A stretch of DNA of 21,531 nucleotides from Candidatus Segatella violae (lineage in GTDB: Bacteria > Bacteroidota > Bacteroidia > Bacteroidales > Bacteroidaceae). How positions within the stretch are numbered: the first letter of the stretch is position 1; each line of letters starts with the position of its first letter. Both the position numbers and the translations under genes were made by a program. Under the pieces are notes generated by a model that searched no databases, was not told the origin of the DNA, and was given only the letters and a program-made list of their open reading frames with translations. The DNA is taken from NCBI GenBank assembly GCA_002440225.1, contig DJSH01000045.1, forward strand, positions 1 through 21,531, given 5' to 3'. Positions 7,181-15,250 of the stretch are shown piece by piece.

Positions 7181-8986
7181 ATGAAAAAAATATTATTTTC
7201 AACCATATTGACTCTTGCTGCTGCTAGCACCTTGACACTCACTACATCTTGTGAGGATCAGTTGGACATTGAGCAGAAGGGTGTCGTAGATATTAATAAT
7301 TTCTACAAAACGGATGCTGATGCCGAGGCTGCGCTTGTAGCAGCCTACGAGGGATTCATGAGCAATGTGTTTGGTCGCCAGCCGGATATGGGTGGTCCTG
7401 GTATCTATACTCCTCATAAACTTATCTTGAATGAGATGGGAGACGATATCCTGGCTGCTGGTGAGAACTCACAGGACAATGAGTATGGTATCAAGCTCAA
7501 CCAGTTCTATTTTGATGCTGAGTTGGACGTACCTAATTTCCTCTACTCTGGTCTCTATGCATCAGTTTATACTTGCAATTTGGTAATCGGTAATTTCAAG
7601 GATGCTGCCGATACTCCTGTCAAGAAGCGTTGTGTGGCTGAGGCTCGTGTGATGCGTGCTTACGACTACTTCCTCTTGGCAAACCTTTGGGGTACTCCTC
7701 CATTTGTGGATCACGTGCTGACAGCTTCCGACCAGCCATACAATTGCGACAAGGACCCTGTGAATCCTATGACTCACGAGCAGTTGTTGGAGTGGTGTGC
7801 TTCTGAATGTGAGGCTGCCGCTACCGACCTTGATGAGCGCAAGGGTGTTGACGATAAGGATGGTGCGGCAAGAGTAACCAAGGGATTCGCTTGGGCAATG
7901 GCTGGTAAGGCTTATCTCTTCGCAGGTAAGTATGGTGAGGCAAAGACTGCTCTCAAGAAGGTTATCGACTCAGGAAAGTATGCTTTGGTTCCTGGTGATA
8001 AGTACATCGAAAACTTTCACATCGAAGGCGACGGTAACTCTGAGAAGGTCTTTGAGGTTAACTTCGAGTACAATGCCGGTAAAGGCGCTTGGGGCGGTAT
8101 GATTCAGCGTTCTAGCTGGATGGAGTCTAACTATTGGAACTGGCGTTCCGACCACTTCGTAGCTGCTCCAAACAAGGCTTACAACCATATTGATGGTTGG
8201 GGTGGTCTGGGTGTTCCTCAGTGGTTTGGTGATGAGTTTGCTGCCAATGATGGTGAAGACTCTTATCGCTTGAAGGCTACTCTGAAGAACATTGACGATG
8301 CTGTTTACAACACAACTTATGGCAATGAGGATATTGATAAGTTGACTCCTGAGCAGAAGAAGACATCTACTCTTGTAGGTATCAAGGACCAGTTGAATGG
8401 TCTCTATGGCAATTCTACCTGGTTGGCATTCAAGCAAATGATGAGCCCTACTGATACAGATGGTGACAAGTATGGAAACAACATCCGCTTGAACAACTAC
8501 AATGTAATGCGCTACGATGAGGTATTGCTCAACTATGCTGAGGCTTGTCTCCAGACAGGAGATGCTGGCGAGGCTAAGACATATATCAACGAGATTCAGA
8601 AGCGTGCAGGTTCAAAGACCATCAGCGAGACCGTGGATATGGACGTTCTCAAGAAGGAGAAGGCATTCGAAATGTGGTTGGAAGGTTGCCGCTGGTTCGA
8701 CATCATGCGTTGGCAGGATGCCAAGGCCATCGAGCGTATCTCAGACTCAGGCAATGCTTGCACTCACCTATATGATAAGTTGTTCCGTGCACCAAAATCT
8801 ACAGATAAGAATGTGAAGTGGGAGCATGGTACAGAGGCAAATAGCCGCTTCTATACCGTAACAACTTCAGAGGCTAAGGATAGAGGTGCAGTCGTAGGTT
8901 TCAAGAAGGGTAAGCATGAGCTTTTGCCTTATCCACAGACTGTATTGGACAAGAACCCTAACTTGGTTCAGAACCCAGGTTGGTAA
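7181..8986 (+). CDS. SusD-like surface glycan-binding lipoprotein
   Basis: 601 residues. The N-terminus has a lipoprotein signal with lipobox TTSC, Cys24, followed by EDQLDIE, typical of SusD proteins. RagB/SusD features include the early helical repeat region (DADAEAALVAAYEGF), the core stretch RVMRAYDYFLLANLWGTPPF, a TPR-like centre (AWAMAGKAYLFAGKYGEAK), MRYDEVLLNYAEA near residue 445, FEMWLEGCRWFDIMRW, and the end stretch LLPYPQTVLDKNPNLVQNPGW-like. It would hold the glycan on the cell surface and act as a lid on the SusC barrel. It lies 21 bp after susC, so co-transcription is near certain, and is followed by a strong terminator, so the pair forms its own unit apart from the enzyme operon. 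Confidence 0.95.
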   Translation: MKKILFSTILTLAAASTLTLTTSCEDQLDIEQKGVVDINNFYKTDADAEAALVAAYEGFMSNVFGRQPDMGGPGIYTPHKLILNEMGDDILAAGENSQDNEYGIKLNQFYFDAELDVPNFLYSGLYASVYTCNLVIGNFKDAADTPVKKRCVAEARVMRAYDYFLLANLWGTPPFVDHVLTASDQPYNCDKDPVNPMTHEQLLEWCASECEAAATDLDERKGVDDKDGAARVTKGFAWAMAGKAYLFAGKYGEAKTALKKVIDSGKYALVPGDKYIENFHIEGDGNSEKVFEVNFEYNAGKGAWGGMIQRSSWMESNYWNWRSDHFVAAPNKAYNHIDGWGGLGVPQWFGDEFAANDGEDSYRLKATLKNIDDAVYNTTYGNEDIDKLTPEQKKTSTLVGIKDQLNGLYGNSTWLAFKQMMSPTDTDGDKYGNNIRLNNYNVMRYDEVLLNYAEACLQTGDAGEAKTYINEIQKRAGSKTISETVDMDVLKKEKAFEMWLEGCRWFDIMRWQDAKAIERISDSGNACTHLYDKLFRAPKSTDKNVKWEHGTEANSRFYTVTTSEAKDRGAVVGFKKGKHELLPYPQTVLDKNPNLVQNPGW

Positions 8987-9018
8987 TATCAGATAATCTA
9001 TCATCTGAATACATAATT

Positions 9019-9053
9019 AATCCCGAAATCGCTTGGCGGTTTCGGGATTTTTT
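9019..9053 (+). terminator. Intrinsic terminator after susD
   Basis: A 14-bp stem (9019-9032 with 9036-9049, one G-T wobble, 3-nt loop) ends in a T run to 9053. The stem is almost the same as the hairpin after the esterase gene at 2102-2137. Confidence 0.85.
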
Positions 9054-9079
9054 AGTCTCAGTATTTTTCGGTCTTCCTG

Positions 9080-9164
9080 ATAGTGTATGTAACGTTTGTC
9101 TTTTTGTGTATGTAATGCTAGGCTTTATAGTGTATGTAAGGCTTGTTTTTATAGTGTATGTGAT
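9080..9164 (+). repeat. Array of four short direct repeats upstream of the GH3 promoter
   Basis: GTGTATGTAA occurs at 9083-9092, 9106-9115 and 9130-9139, with a fourth copy GTGTATGTGA at 9154-9163; steps are 23, 24 and 24 bp. With flanks, copy 1 reads ATAGTGTATGTAAC and agrees with the activator block AAAGTTTTTGTTAC at 9172-9185 at 10 of 14 positions; copies 3 and 4 agree at about 9. The array therefore looks like extra degenerate copies of the same operator. The gene-free stretch 8987-9291 holds only this array, the susD terminator and the GH3 promoter and leader. Confidence 0.65.
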
Positions 9165-9170
9165 TTTTGC

Positions 9171-9224
9171 CAAAGTTTTTGTTACGCCATATAAAGTTGT
9201 TTCCCTTTATTTTTTGTACTTTTG
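9171..9224 (+). promoter_or_regulatory. PUL-type promoter of the GH3-led enzyme operon
   Basis: The -7 box is TACTTTTG at 9217-9224. AAAGTTTTTGTTAC at 9172-9185 has its G (9175) exactly 42 bp upstream of the -7 box. A second partial copy, AAAGTTGTTTC, begins 21 bp further on (9193), giving a direct repeat. No good -33 TTTG is seen. The distance from the -7 box to the GH3 ATG is about 67 bases. Confidence 0.65.
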
Positions 9225-9291
9225 CGCTATCAAACAACATAACAATATCATAATCTGCCAACTCTTGGCAATATCTAATAATCTTGTAAAT

Positions 9292-11895
9292 ATGAACAAT
9301 AAGTTTTTGGTCGTTTCTCTGCTGATGGCAACTATGTCTGTCGGCAATATTTCTGCACAGCAGTATCCTTATCAGAACCCTGCGCTCTCTGCTCATGAGC
9401 GTGCGGTGGATTTGTGCGGTCGTCTCACCTTGGAGGAGAAGGCATCCTTGATGCTCGATGATTCTCCTGCCATCCCTCGACTTGGCATCAAGCGATTCCA
9501 ATGGTGGAGCGAGGCATTGCATGGCGTGGCTAACATGGGCGACGTGACTGTCTTTCCGGAACCAATCGGCATGGCAGCCTCCTTCAACGACGGATTGGTC
9601 TTCAAGGTGTTTGATGCCACATCGGATGAGATGCGTGCCAAGTGGAACGAATTGCAGCAGAAGGGTGGCGACGTGACTCGCTTCCATTCGCTCTCCGTAT
9701 GGACTCCTAACGTGAACATCTTCCGCGATCCTCGTTGGGGACGTGGACAGGAAACCTACGGCGAGGACCCTTACTTGACTTCCCGCATGGGCTGCGCCGT
9801 GGTGCGTGGTTTGCAGGGACCTGAGGATACCAAGTATCGCAAGCTTTGGGCGTGCGCCAAGCATTATGCCATCCATAGCGGACCGGAGTGGGCTCGCCAT
9901 ACAGATAACATCACTAATCTTTCTCCTCGTGATCTTTGGGAGACTTATATGCCAGCCTTCAAGTCGTTGGTGCAGGATGCCAAGGTGAGGGAGGTGATGT
10001 GTGCCTATCAGCGTTGGGACGACGAGCCATGTTGTGGTAATACCCGATTGCTCCAACAGATATTGAGAGACGAATGGGGATTCAAGTACTTGGTGGTTTC
10101 CGACTGTGGTGCTGTCACCGACTTCTGGGAGAACCACAAGGTATCCAGCAATGCCAAGAATGCCGCTACCAAGGGTGTATTGGCTGGTACAGACGTGGAG
10201 TGTGGATTCAACTATGTATATAAGTCGGTGCCAGAGGCTGTGAAGTATGGTGCCTTGACGGAGAAAGAGGTAGATAAGCACGTGATTCGTTTGCTCGAAG
10301 GTCGTTTCGACCTAGGCGAGATGGATGACAATAAGATTGTTTCTTGGTCGAAGATTCCTGTCTCCGTGCTTTGCAGCAAGGCGCATCGCCAGCTATCGCT
10401 CGACATGGCTTTGCAGACGATGACGTTGCTCCAAAACAAGAATGCCGTCTTGCCTCTGAGCAAGAAGGAGAAGAAGATAGCCTTCATCGGACCGAATGTG
10501 GATAACGAGCCGATGATGTGGGGCAACTATAATGGTACGCCACGCAGCACCATCACCATCCTCGATGGCATCAAGAGCCGACTGAAGAAGAGCCAACTCG
10601 TCACCTTCAAGGGGTGTGACTTGGTGAACGACCAGACCTTGGACTCTTACTACGATCAGTGTAGTATGGATGGAAAGGTTGGCTTCCGTGGTACTTTCTG
10701 GAATAATCGTGAGATGGAAGGAAAGCCTGTCACCATCACCCAGGAGAAAAATCCTGTGCAGGTAACTACATACGGTCAGCACGCTTTTGCTCCCAACGTG
10801 AAGTTGGAGGGCTTCTCTGCGAAATATGAAACTGTATTCCGCCCAAAGCAGACCAACAAGGTATTGCTGGATGTTGCTGCTTGTGGTCATTATGAAGTAT
10901 ATCTGAATGGTGAGAAAAAATCAGAGAAGTCAGACTGGCGTACGGCGCAGTCTCGCATCGAGTTTGAGGGCGAGAAGGGCAAGGAGTATAAGATAGAAAT
11001 CCGTTACCATGAGATGCCGAACTACAACGCCGACATGAAAATCAATATCGGCCATGAGAATCCTATCGACTATCAGGCTTCGCTCAGACAGTTGAAAGAT
11101 TGCGAGACGGTAGTCTTTGTAGGTGGTATCGCCCCTCAGTTGGAAGGTGAGGAAATGCCTATCGAGATACCAGGTTTCAAGGGCGGTGACCGTACCAACA
11201 TCGAGTTGCCAAAGGTGCAGCGTGGTTTCTTGAAGGCTTTGAAGGAGGCTGGCAAGAAGGTGGTGCTTGTGAACTGTTCGGGTTCTGCCATCGCCTTGAC
11301 TCCTGAGACAGAGAGCTGCGATGCCATTCTCCAGGCTTGGTATCCTGGTCAGGAAGGTGGCGAGGCTGTGGCCCGTGTGCTCTTCGGCGAATACAATCCA
11401 AGCGGCAAGTTGCCTATCACCTTCTATAAGGACTCGGAGCAGTTGCCTGACTTCAAGGACTACAGTATGAAGGGCAGAACTTACCGCTATATGAACGATG
11501 CCCTCTTCCCATTCGGTTATGGCTTGAGCTATACGGCATTCAATATTGGAGATGCCAGCCTGTCTAGCTCGACCTTGAAGAAAGGCGAGCAGATAACCTT
11601 GAAGGTGCCAGTGAGCAACGTGGGCAAGAAGGATGGAACGGAAATCGTACAAGTATATGTCAAGGACCCAACGGATACCGATGGACCATTGAAGAGCTTG
11701 AAAGCCTTCCAAAGAGTGGAGGTGAAGGCTGGTCAGACCGCTGAGGCTACCATCACCCTCGACAGCAAGAACTTCGAACTCTTCGATGCAGGTACCAATG
11801 CCGTGCGTGCCAAGGCTGGAAACTATGAGGTGTATTATGGCAATAGTTCGGCTGACAAGGACTTGAAGAAGGTGAATGTTACTTTCGCCTATTAA
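9292..11895 (+). CDS. GH3 beta-xylosidase/beta-glucosidase with PA14-like insert
   Basis: The ATG at 9292 is chosen because it begins a clear signal peptide (MNNKFLVVSLLMATMSVGNISA-Q); the open frame runs back to 8980 but crosses the susD terminator and the promoter. The protein has 867 residues. The GH3 N-domain has FRDPRWGRGQETYGEDP (144-160), Lys190-His191 in CAKHY, and the nucleophile motif VSDCGAV with Asp271. The second domain is split by a PA14-like beta-sandwich (about 460-590: FRGTFWNN, YEVYLNG, YKIEIRYHE). The acid/base is probably one of the Glu in LEGEEMP (617-623). A fibronectin III-like domain ends the protein (about 755-867). The architecture matches Bacteroidota xylan beta-xylosidases, so release of xylose from xylo-oligosaccharides is the best guess; beta-glucosidase activity is possible. 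It is the first gene of a six-gene operon. Confidence 0.9.
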   Translation: MNNKFLVVSLLMATMSVGNISAQQYPYQNPALSAHERAVDLCGRLTLEEKASLMLDDSPAIPRLGIKRFQWWSEALHGVANMGDVTVFPEPIGMAASFNDGLVFKVFDATSDEMRAKWNELQQKGGDVTRFHSLSVWTPNVNIFRDPRWGRGQETYGEDPYLTSRMGCAVVRGLQGPEDTKYRKLWACAKHYAIHSGPEWARHTDNITNLSPRDLWETYMPAFKSLVQDAKVREVMCAYQRWDDEPCCGNTRLLQQILRDEWGFKYLVVSDCGAVTDFWENHKVSSNAKNAATKGVLAGTDVECGFNYVYKSVPEAVKYGALTEKEVDKHVIRLLEGRFDLGEMDDNKIVSWSKIPVSVLCSKAHRQLSLDMALQTMTLLQNKNAVLPLSKKEKKIAFIGPNVDNEPMMWGNYNGTPRSTITILDGIKSRLKKSQLVTFKGCDLVNDQTLDSYYDQCSMDGKVGFRGTFWNNREMEGKPVTITQEKNPVQVTTYGQHAFAPNVKLEGFSAKYETVFRPKQTNKVLLDVAACGHYEVYLNGEKKSEKSDWRTAQSRIEFEGEKGKEYKIEIRYHEMPNYNADMKINIGHENPIDYQASLRQLKDCETVVFVGGIAPQLEGEEMPIEIPGFKGGDRTNIELPKVQRGFLKALKEAGKKVVLVNCSGSAIALTPETESCDAILQAWYPGQEGGEAVARVLFGEYNPSGKLPITFYKDSEQLPDFKDYSMKGRTYRYMNDALFPFGYGLSYTAFNIGDASLSSSTLKKGEQITLKVPVSNVGKKDGTEIVQVYVKDPTDTDGPLKSLKAFQRVEVKAGQTAEATITLDSKNFELFDAGTNAVRAKAGNYEVYYGNSSADKDLKKVNVTFAY

Positions 11896-11942
11896 GGTAA
11901 GTGCAATGAAATAGAAATTCTCTCTCTAATTAATTATATACA

Positions 11943-14501
11943 ATGAAAGCATGGATATGCGCTGCTGTGTTGGCGCTAGCAAGTAGTGGGGCATCGGCAC
12001 AAAACCCGATTATCAGCGGACAATATTCCGCTGACCCCACCGCTCGTGTGTTTGATGGGAAGCTCTATCTCTATCCTTCCCACGATATTCCGAGCCCTAT
12101 CGAGAAACTGAAGACTTGGTTCTGCATGGCAGACTATCATGTCTTTTCATCAAGTAATTTGACCGATTGGGAAGACCACGGTGTCATCGTATCGCAAGAC
12201 AAGGTGCCTTGGGTACAAGATGGCAGTTATACGATGTGGGCTCCCGACTGTGTGGAGAAAGACGGAAGATACTACTTCTATTTCCCTGCCGCTCCGAAGG
12301 GTGAGGAGAAGGGATTCGCCGTAGGTGTCGCCATCGCCGACCATCCTGCCGGTCCGTTTATGCCGATGTGGAAACCTATCGAGGGCATCCACGGTATTGA
12401 CCCTTGCGTGCTCATCGATCCCAAGGATGGACAGGCTTATATCTATTGGGCTGGCATGGGACTGCACATGGCTAAGTTGAAACCAAACATGATGGAACTG
12501 GCTTCCGAGCCACAACTGGTGGAGGGATTGCCCGAAGGATTCAAGGAAGGTCCTTTTGCCTTCGAACGCAAGGGTAAGTACTATTTCACTTTTCCTTGGG
12601 TGCGAGAGAAGGAAGGAACGGAGACCTTGGCATACGCCATGGCGGATAACCCGATGGGACCTTTCACCTTCAAGGGCGTCATCATGGATGAGTCGCCTAC
12701 CAAGTGTTGGACCAATCATCATAGCATCGTGGAGTATCAGGGACAGTGGTATCTCTTCTATCACCACAACGACTATTCGCCTAAGTTTGATAAGAACCGA
12801 TCGGTACGTGTAGATTCCCTTAACTTCAATCCCGACGGGACGATACAGAAAGTCATCCCTACCTTGCGAGGCGTAGGCATCACGAATGCTCGCACACGAA
12901 TCCAGATAGATAGATATTCTGCTTTGCTAGGCAAGAGCCAGAAGCCTTCGGCCTCTTTGCAGGAGAAAGGCATTGGCATCGAATACCTCGATACCACCAA
13001 CTACTTTGCAGGATGGAAGACCATCTTCGCTCAACCAAAGACCGCTCTTATATATAATCAGGTAGATTTCGGCAAGGAGAAGGTGGAAGAAATCACCGTT
13101 CGTGCCAAGTCGTCGAAGGGTGGCGTGCTTGTGGTTCGGGCTGATGGCAAGGATGGAAATGTCATCACCAAGGTCAAGATTCCGAAGATGAATGCTTGGC
13201 AGGATATTCATGCCAAGGTTCTGCGTGCGCCATTGGGTGTCCATGCGCTCCATGTTTCCCTCCAAAGTGGAGGCGATGTGCAAGTGGATTGGCTGGGTTT
13301 CGATGCCTTGCCATGGGAGAAGGGAGCCTTCGAGACGCATCAATATCGCAATCTCTTGGCGGAGATGGGATATAAGCAAGCCGACATCGACAAAAAACTC
13401 AACGGAGTTTTCCACGATGTGTTTTATGGAAAGAACAAGGTGTATTTCGAAGTGGGCGACTCGCTGGGATACATCAGCGATGTCAAGAACCATGACGTGC
13501 GAACAGAAGGTATGTCGTATGGTATGATGGTTGCCGTGCAGATGGACAAGAAGGACATCTTCGATCGCATCTGGCGATGGAGCAAGAAGTATATGCAGCA
13601 CCAAGACGGACCTTACAAGGGATACTTTGCCTGGAGTTGCAAAACAGATGGAACGCGCAATGCACAGGGAGCGGCATCGGATGGCGAACTCTACTATGTC
13701 ACTTCACTCATCTTTGCATCCAACAGATGGGGCAATGATACAGGCATCAACTATCTGAAGGAGGCGCAAAACATTCTCGATTGCAGTATGCAGAAATCGG
13801 GAATGAACCGCACTGCTCCGTTCATCAACTTGGAACATCAGTTGATAACCTTTACGCCTGATCATTGGGGCGGCAAGTTTACCGACCCATCTTACCATGT
13901 TCCTGCTTTCTATGAGATATGGGCGAAATGGGCGAAGGATGGTCGCTCGCAGTTTTGGCTGGAGTGTGCGGAGAAGAGTCGCCAGTTCTTGCACAAGTGC
14001 ATCAACGAAAAGACGGGCTTGAATCCAGACTATTGCAACTATGACGGCAGTTTGATGAAGACCGGTGATGTGCTGGGCGATGCCTTCCGCTATGATTCTT
14101 GGCGAGTGCCGATGAACATCGCCCTCGATTATTCTTGGGCATGCAAGGACAAGGAGTGGCAACAGCAATACGCCAATGCCATCCAGAACTTCCTCTATTC
14201 GAAAGGCATCGATACATTCTTAGACCAATATAATGTGGATGGTACGATGGTGACCGATACCCTACAAGCTGGTGATGCACCTAAGGCATTGCGTCATTCC
14301 ATCGGATTGGTGGCAACTTCGGCTGCCGCTTCCTTGGTCAGTACCCATGTCAAGGGGAAAGAGTTTGTCAATCGATTATGGAATGCCAAGCATGAGGCAG
14401 ACAAGGACGGCTATTTCGATGGCTATTATGACGGACTGCTGAGGCTCTTCGCCTTTATGCATCTGAGTGGTCGTTATCGGATTATTGAACCAGAACAATA
14501 A
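11943..14501 (+). CDS. GH43 - CBM6-like - GH8 fusion (side-chain/xylosidase module plus reducing-end exo-xylanase module)
   Basis: 852 residues. A type I signal peptide ends at ASA-Q (19/20). Residues about 21-325 are a GH43 five-blade propeller with base Asp31 (SADPTA), pKa modulator Asp153 (GIDPCV) and acid Glu202 (FKEGPF). Residues about 345-455 look like a CBM6-type beta-sandwich ending VQVDWLGF. Residues about 458-848 are GH8: RTEGMSYGMM carries acid Glu522, AASDGE carries Asp580, and DAFRYDSWR carries a likely base Asp718. RHSIGLVAT (784-792) aligns with the loop holding the conserved His of reducing-end xylose-releasing exo-oligoxylanase (EC 3.2.1.156), here His785, but with R-H-S in place of L-H-P (from memory of that family). 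It starts 47 bp after the GH3 gene. Joining GH43 and GH8 would let one protein clear a substituent and trim the freed xylo-oligosaccharide. Confidence 0.88.
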   Translation: MKAWICAAVLALASSGASAQNPIISGQYSADPTARVFDGKLYLYPSHDIPSPIEKLKTWFCMADYHVFSSSNLTDWEDHGVIVSQDKVPWVQDGSYTMWAPDCVEKDGRYYFYFPAAPKGEEKGFAVGVAIADHPAGPFMPMWKPIEGIHGIDPCVLIDPKDGQAYIYWAGMGLHMAKLKPNMMELASEPQLVEGLPEGFKEGPFAFERKGKYYFTFPWVREKEGTETLAYAMADNPMGPFTFKGVIMDESPTKCWTNHHSIVEYQGQWYLFYHHNDYSPKFDKNRSVRVDSLNFNPDGTIQKVIPTLRGVGITNARTRIQIDRYSALLGKSQKPSASLQEKGIGIEYLDTTNYFAGWKTIFAQPKTALIYNQVDFGKEKVEEITVRAKSSKGGVLVVRADGKDGNVITKVKIPKMNAWQDIHAKVLRAPLGVHALHVSLQSGGDVQVDWLGFDALPWEKGAFETHQYRNLLAEMGYKQADIDKKLNGVFHDVFYGKNKVYFEVGDSLGYISDVKNHDVRTEGMSYGMMVAVQMDKKDIFDRIWRWSKKYMQHQDGPYKGYFAWSCKTDGTRNAQGAASDGELYYVTSLIFASNRWGNDTGINYLKEAQNILDCSMQKSGMNRTAPFINLEHQLITFTPDHWGGKFTDPSYHVPAFYEIWAKWAKDGRSQFWLECAEKSRQFLHKCINEKTGLNPDYCNYDGSLMKTGDVLGDAFRYDSWRVPMNIALDYSWACKDKEWQQQYANAIQNFLYSKGIDTFLDQYNVDGTMVTDTLQAGDAPKALRHSIGLVATSAAASLVSTHVKGKEFVNRLWNAKHEADKDGYFDGYYDGLLRLFAFMHLSGRYRIIEPEQ

Positions 14502-14541
14502 GCTCTTGATGAGAATCCCAATCATAAAACTAAACTAAACG

Positions 14542-15246
14542 ATGAAAAAGTATATGAAATGCATAGTTAGATTGTTGTGTTTATGTGGGTTTCTCTTTGG
14601 GCATTCCTCTGTGGATGCCCAAACTGAGAAACTTCCTGAGGCTATCAATCCTTATTTCGGTCCTGTTAGCAAACAGGCGGTGAAGCCGAATGCGGCTGGT
14701 TTTATACAGCGATGGTTGCTCTTGGAACCCATCTCCATGCCTATCAAGTCGAATACGGTGTTTACCGATTCATACTTGAGAGAGAAGTTTTATGCACCTT
14801 ATTTTCCGAAGCAACTGGAGGTGCTGCCGAAGAATGGTGCTACCGTGAAGGTGGGCAAGGAGAAATTAAAATGGCATGCGCTGGATAGCAAGCTCTATAA
14901 TGTAAAGCTCTTCCGTTTTGCCACTTCATTTGGCAAGCCCAAATATGGTGTGCTGTTTTGGGCGGTGACGGTTATCGATTGTCCTGAGGAAGTGAAAGAC
15001 GTTCGCTTGGCTGTCGGCTCGAATGGTGCCTCCATCTGGTGGCTCAATGGCGAGGAGGTGGTGATGCTCGAAGGCGACCGCAGAATGGTTCGTGATGATG
15101 TCGTCTCGAAGAAATTGACACTCAAGAAAGGTAGAAACATCCTTCGAGGTGCCGTCATCAATGGTCCAGGTATGAGCGACTTTTGTGTGAGATTCATCGA
15201 CGGACTGGGCAATCCTATCCGCAACATATCCATTAATGTGAAGTAA
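14542..15246 (+). CDS. Small secreted beta-sandwich protein of unknown function
   Basis: 234 residues with a signal peptide ending near VDA-Q (26/27). No catalytic motif is evident. The body (about 54-234) has the pattern of the beta-sandwich modules attached to some acetylxylan esterases and glycosidases: RWLLLEPI near 57-64, FWAVTVIDCPEEV (139-151), then a sugar-binding-like GSNGASIWWLNGEEV (159-173), KLTLKKGRNILRGAV (191-205) and FCVRFID (214-220). The first gene downstream begins only 4 bp after its stop, and the gene upstream ends 40 bp before, so it is embedded in the enzyme operon. The best guess is a stand-alone carbohydrate-binding or accessory subunit; automatic labels as acetylxylan esterase would not be backed by a catalytic triad. 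Confidence 0.8.
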   Translation: MKKYMKCIVRLLCLCGFLFGHSSVDAQTEKLPEAINPYFGPVSKQAVKPNAAGFIQRWLLLEPISMPIKSNTVFTDSYLREKFYAPYFPKQLEVLPKNGATVKVGKEKLKWHALDSKLYNVKLFRFATSFGKPKYGVLFWAVTVIDCPEEVKDVRLAVGSNGASIWWLNGEEVVMLEGDRRMVRDDVVSKKLTLKKGRNILRGAVINGPGMSDFCVRFIDGLGNPIRNISINVK

Positions 15247-15250
15247 AACT

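Noticed and set aside
9083..9163. Possible CRISPR array
   Set aside because: Repeats are only about 10 bp with 13-14 bp spacers and no cas genes are near; the similarity to the promoter operator explains them better.
8980..9291. An N-terminal extension of the GH3 frame back to 8980
   Set aside because: The extension overlaps the susD stop, crosses the terminator at 9019-9053, the repeat array and the promoter, and the real signal peptide starts at 9292.
9118..10281. A 387-codon minus-strand frame opposite the GH3 N-terminus
   Set aside because: No domain, and it covers the GH3 nucleophile region in the opposite strand; a shadow of codon bias.
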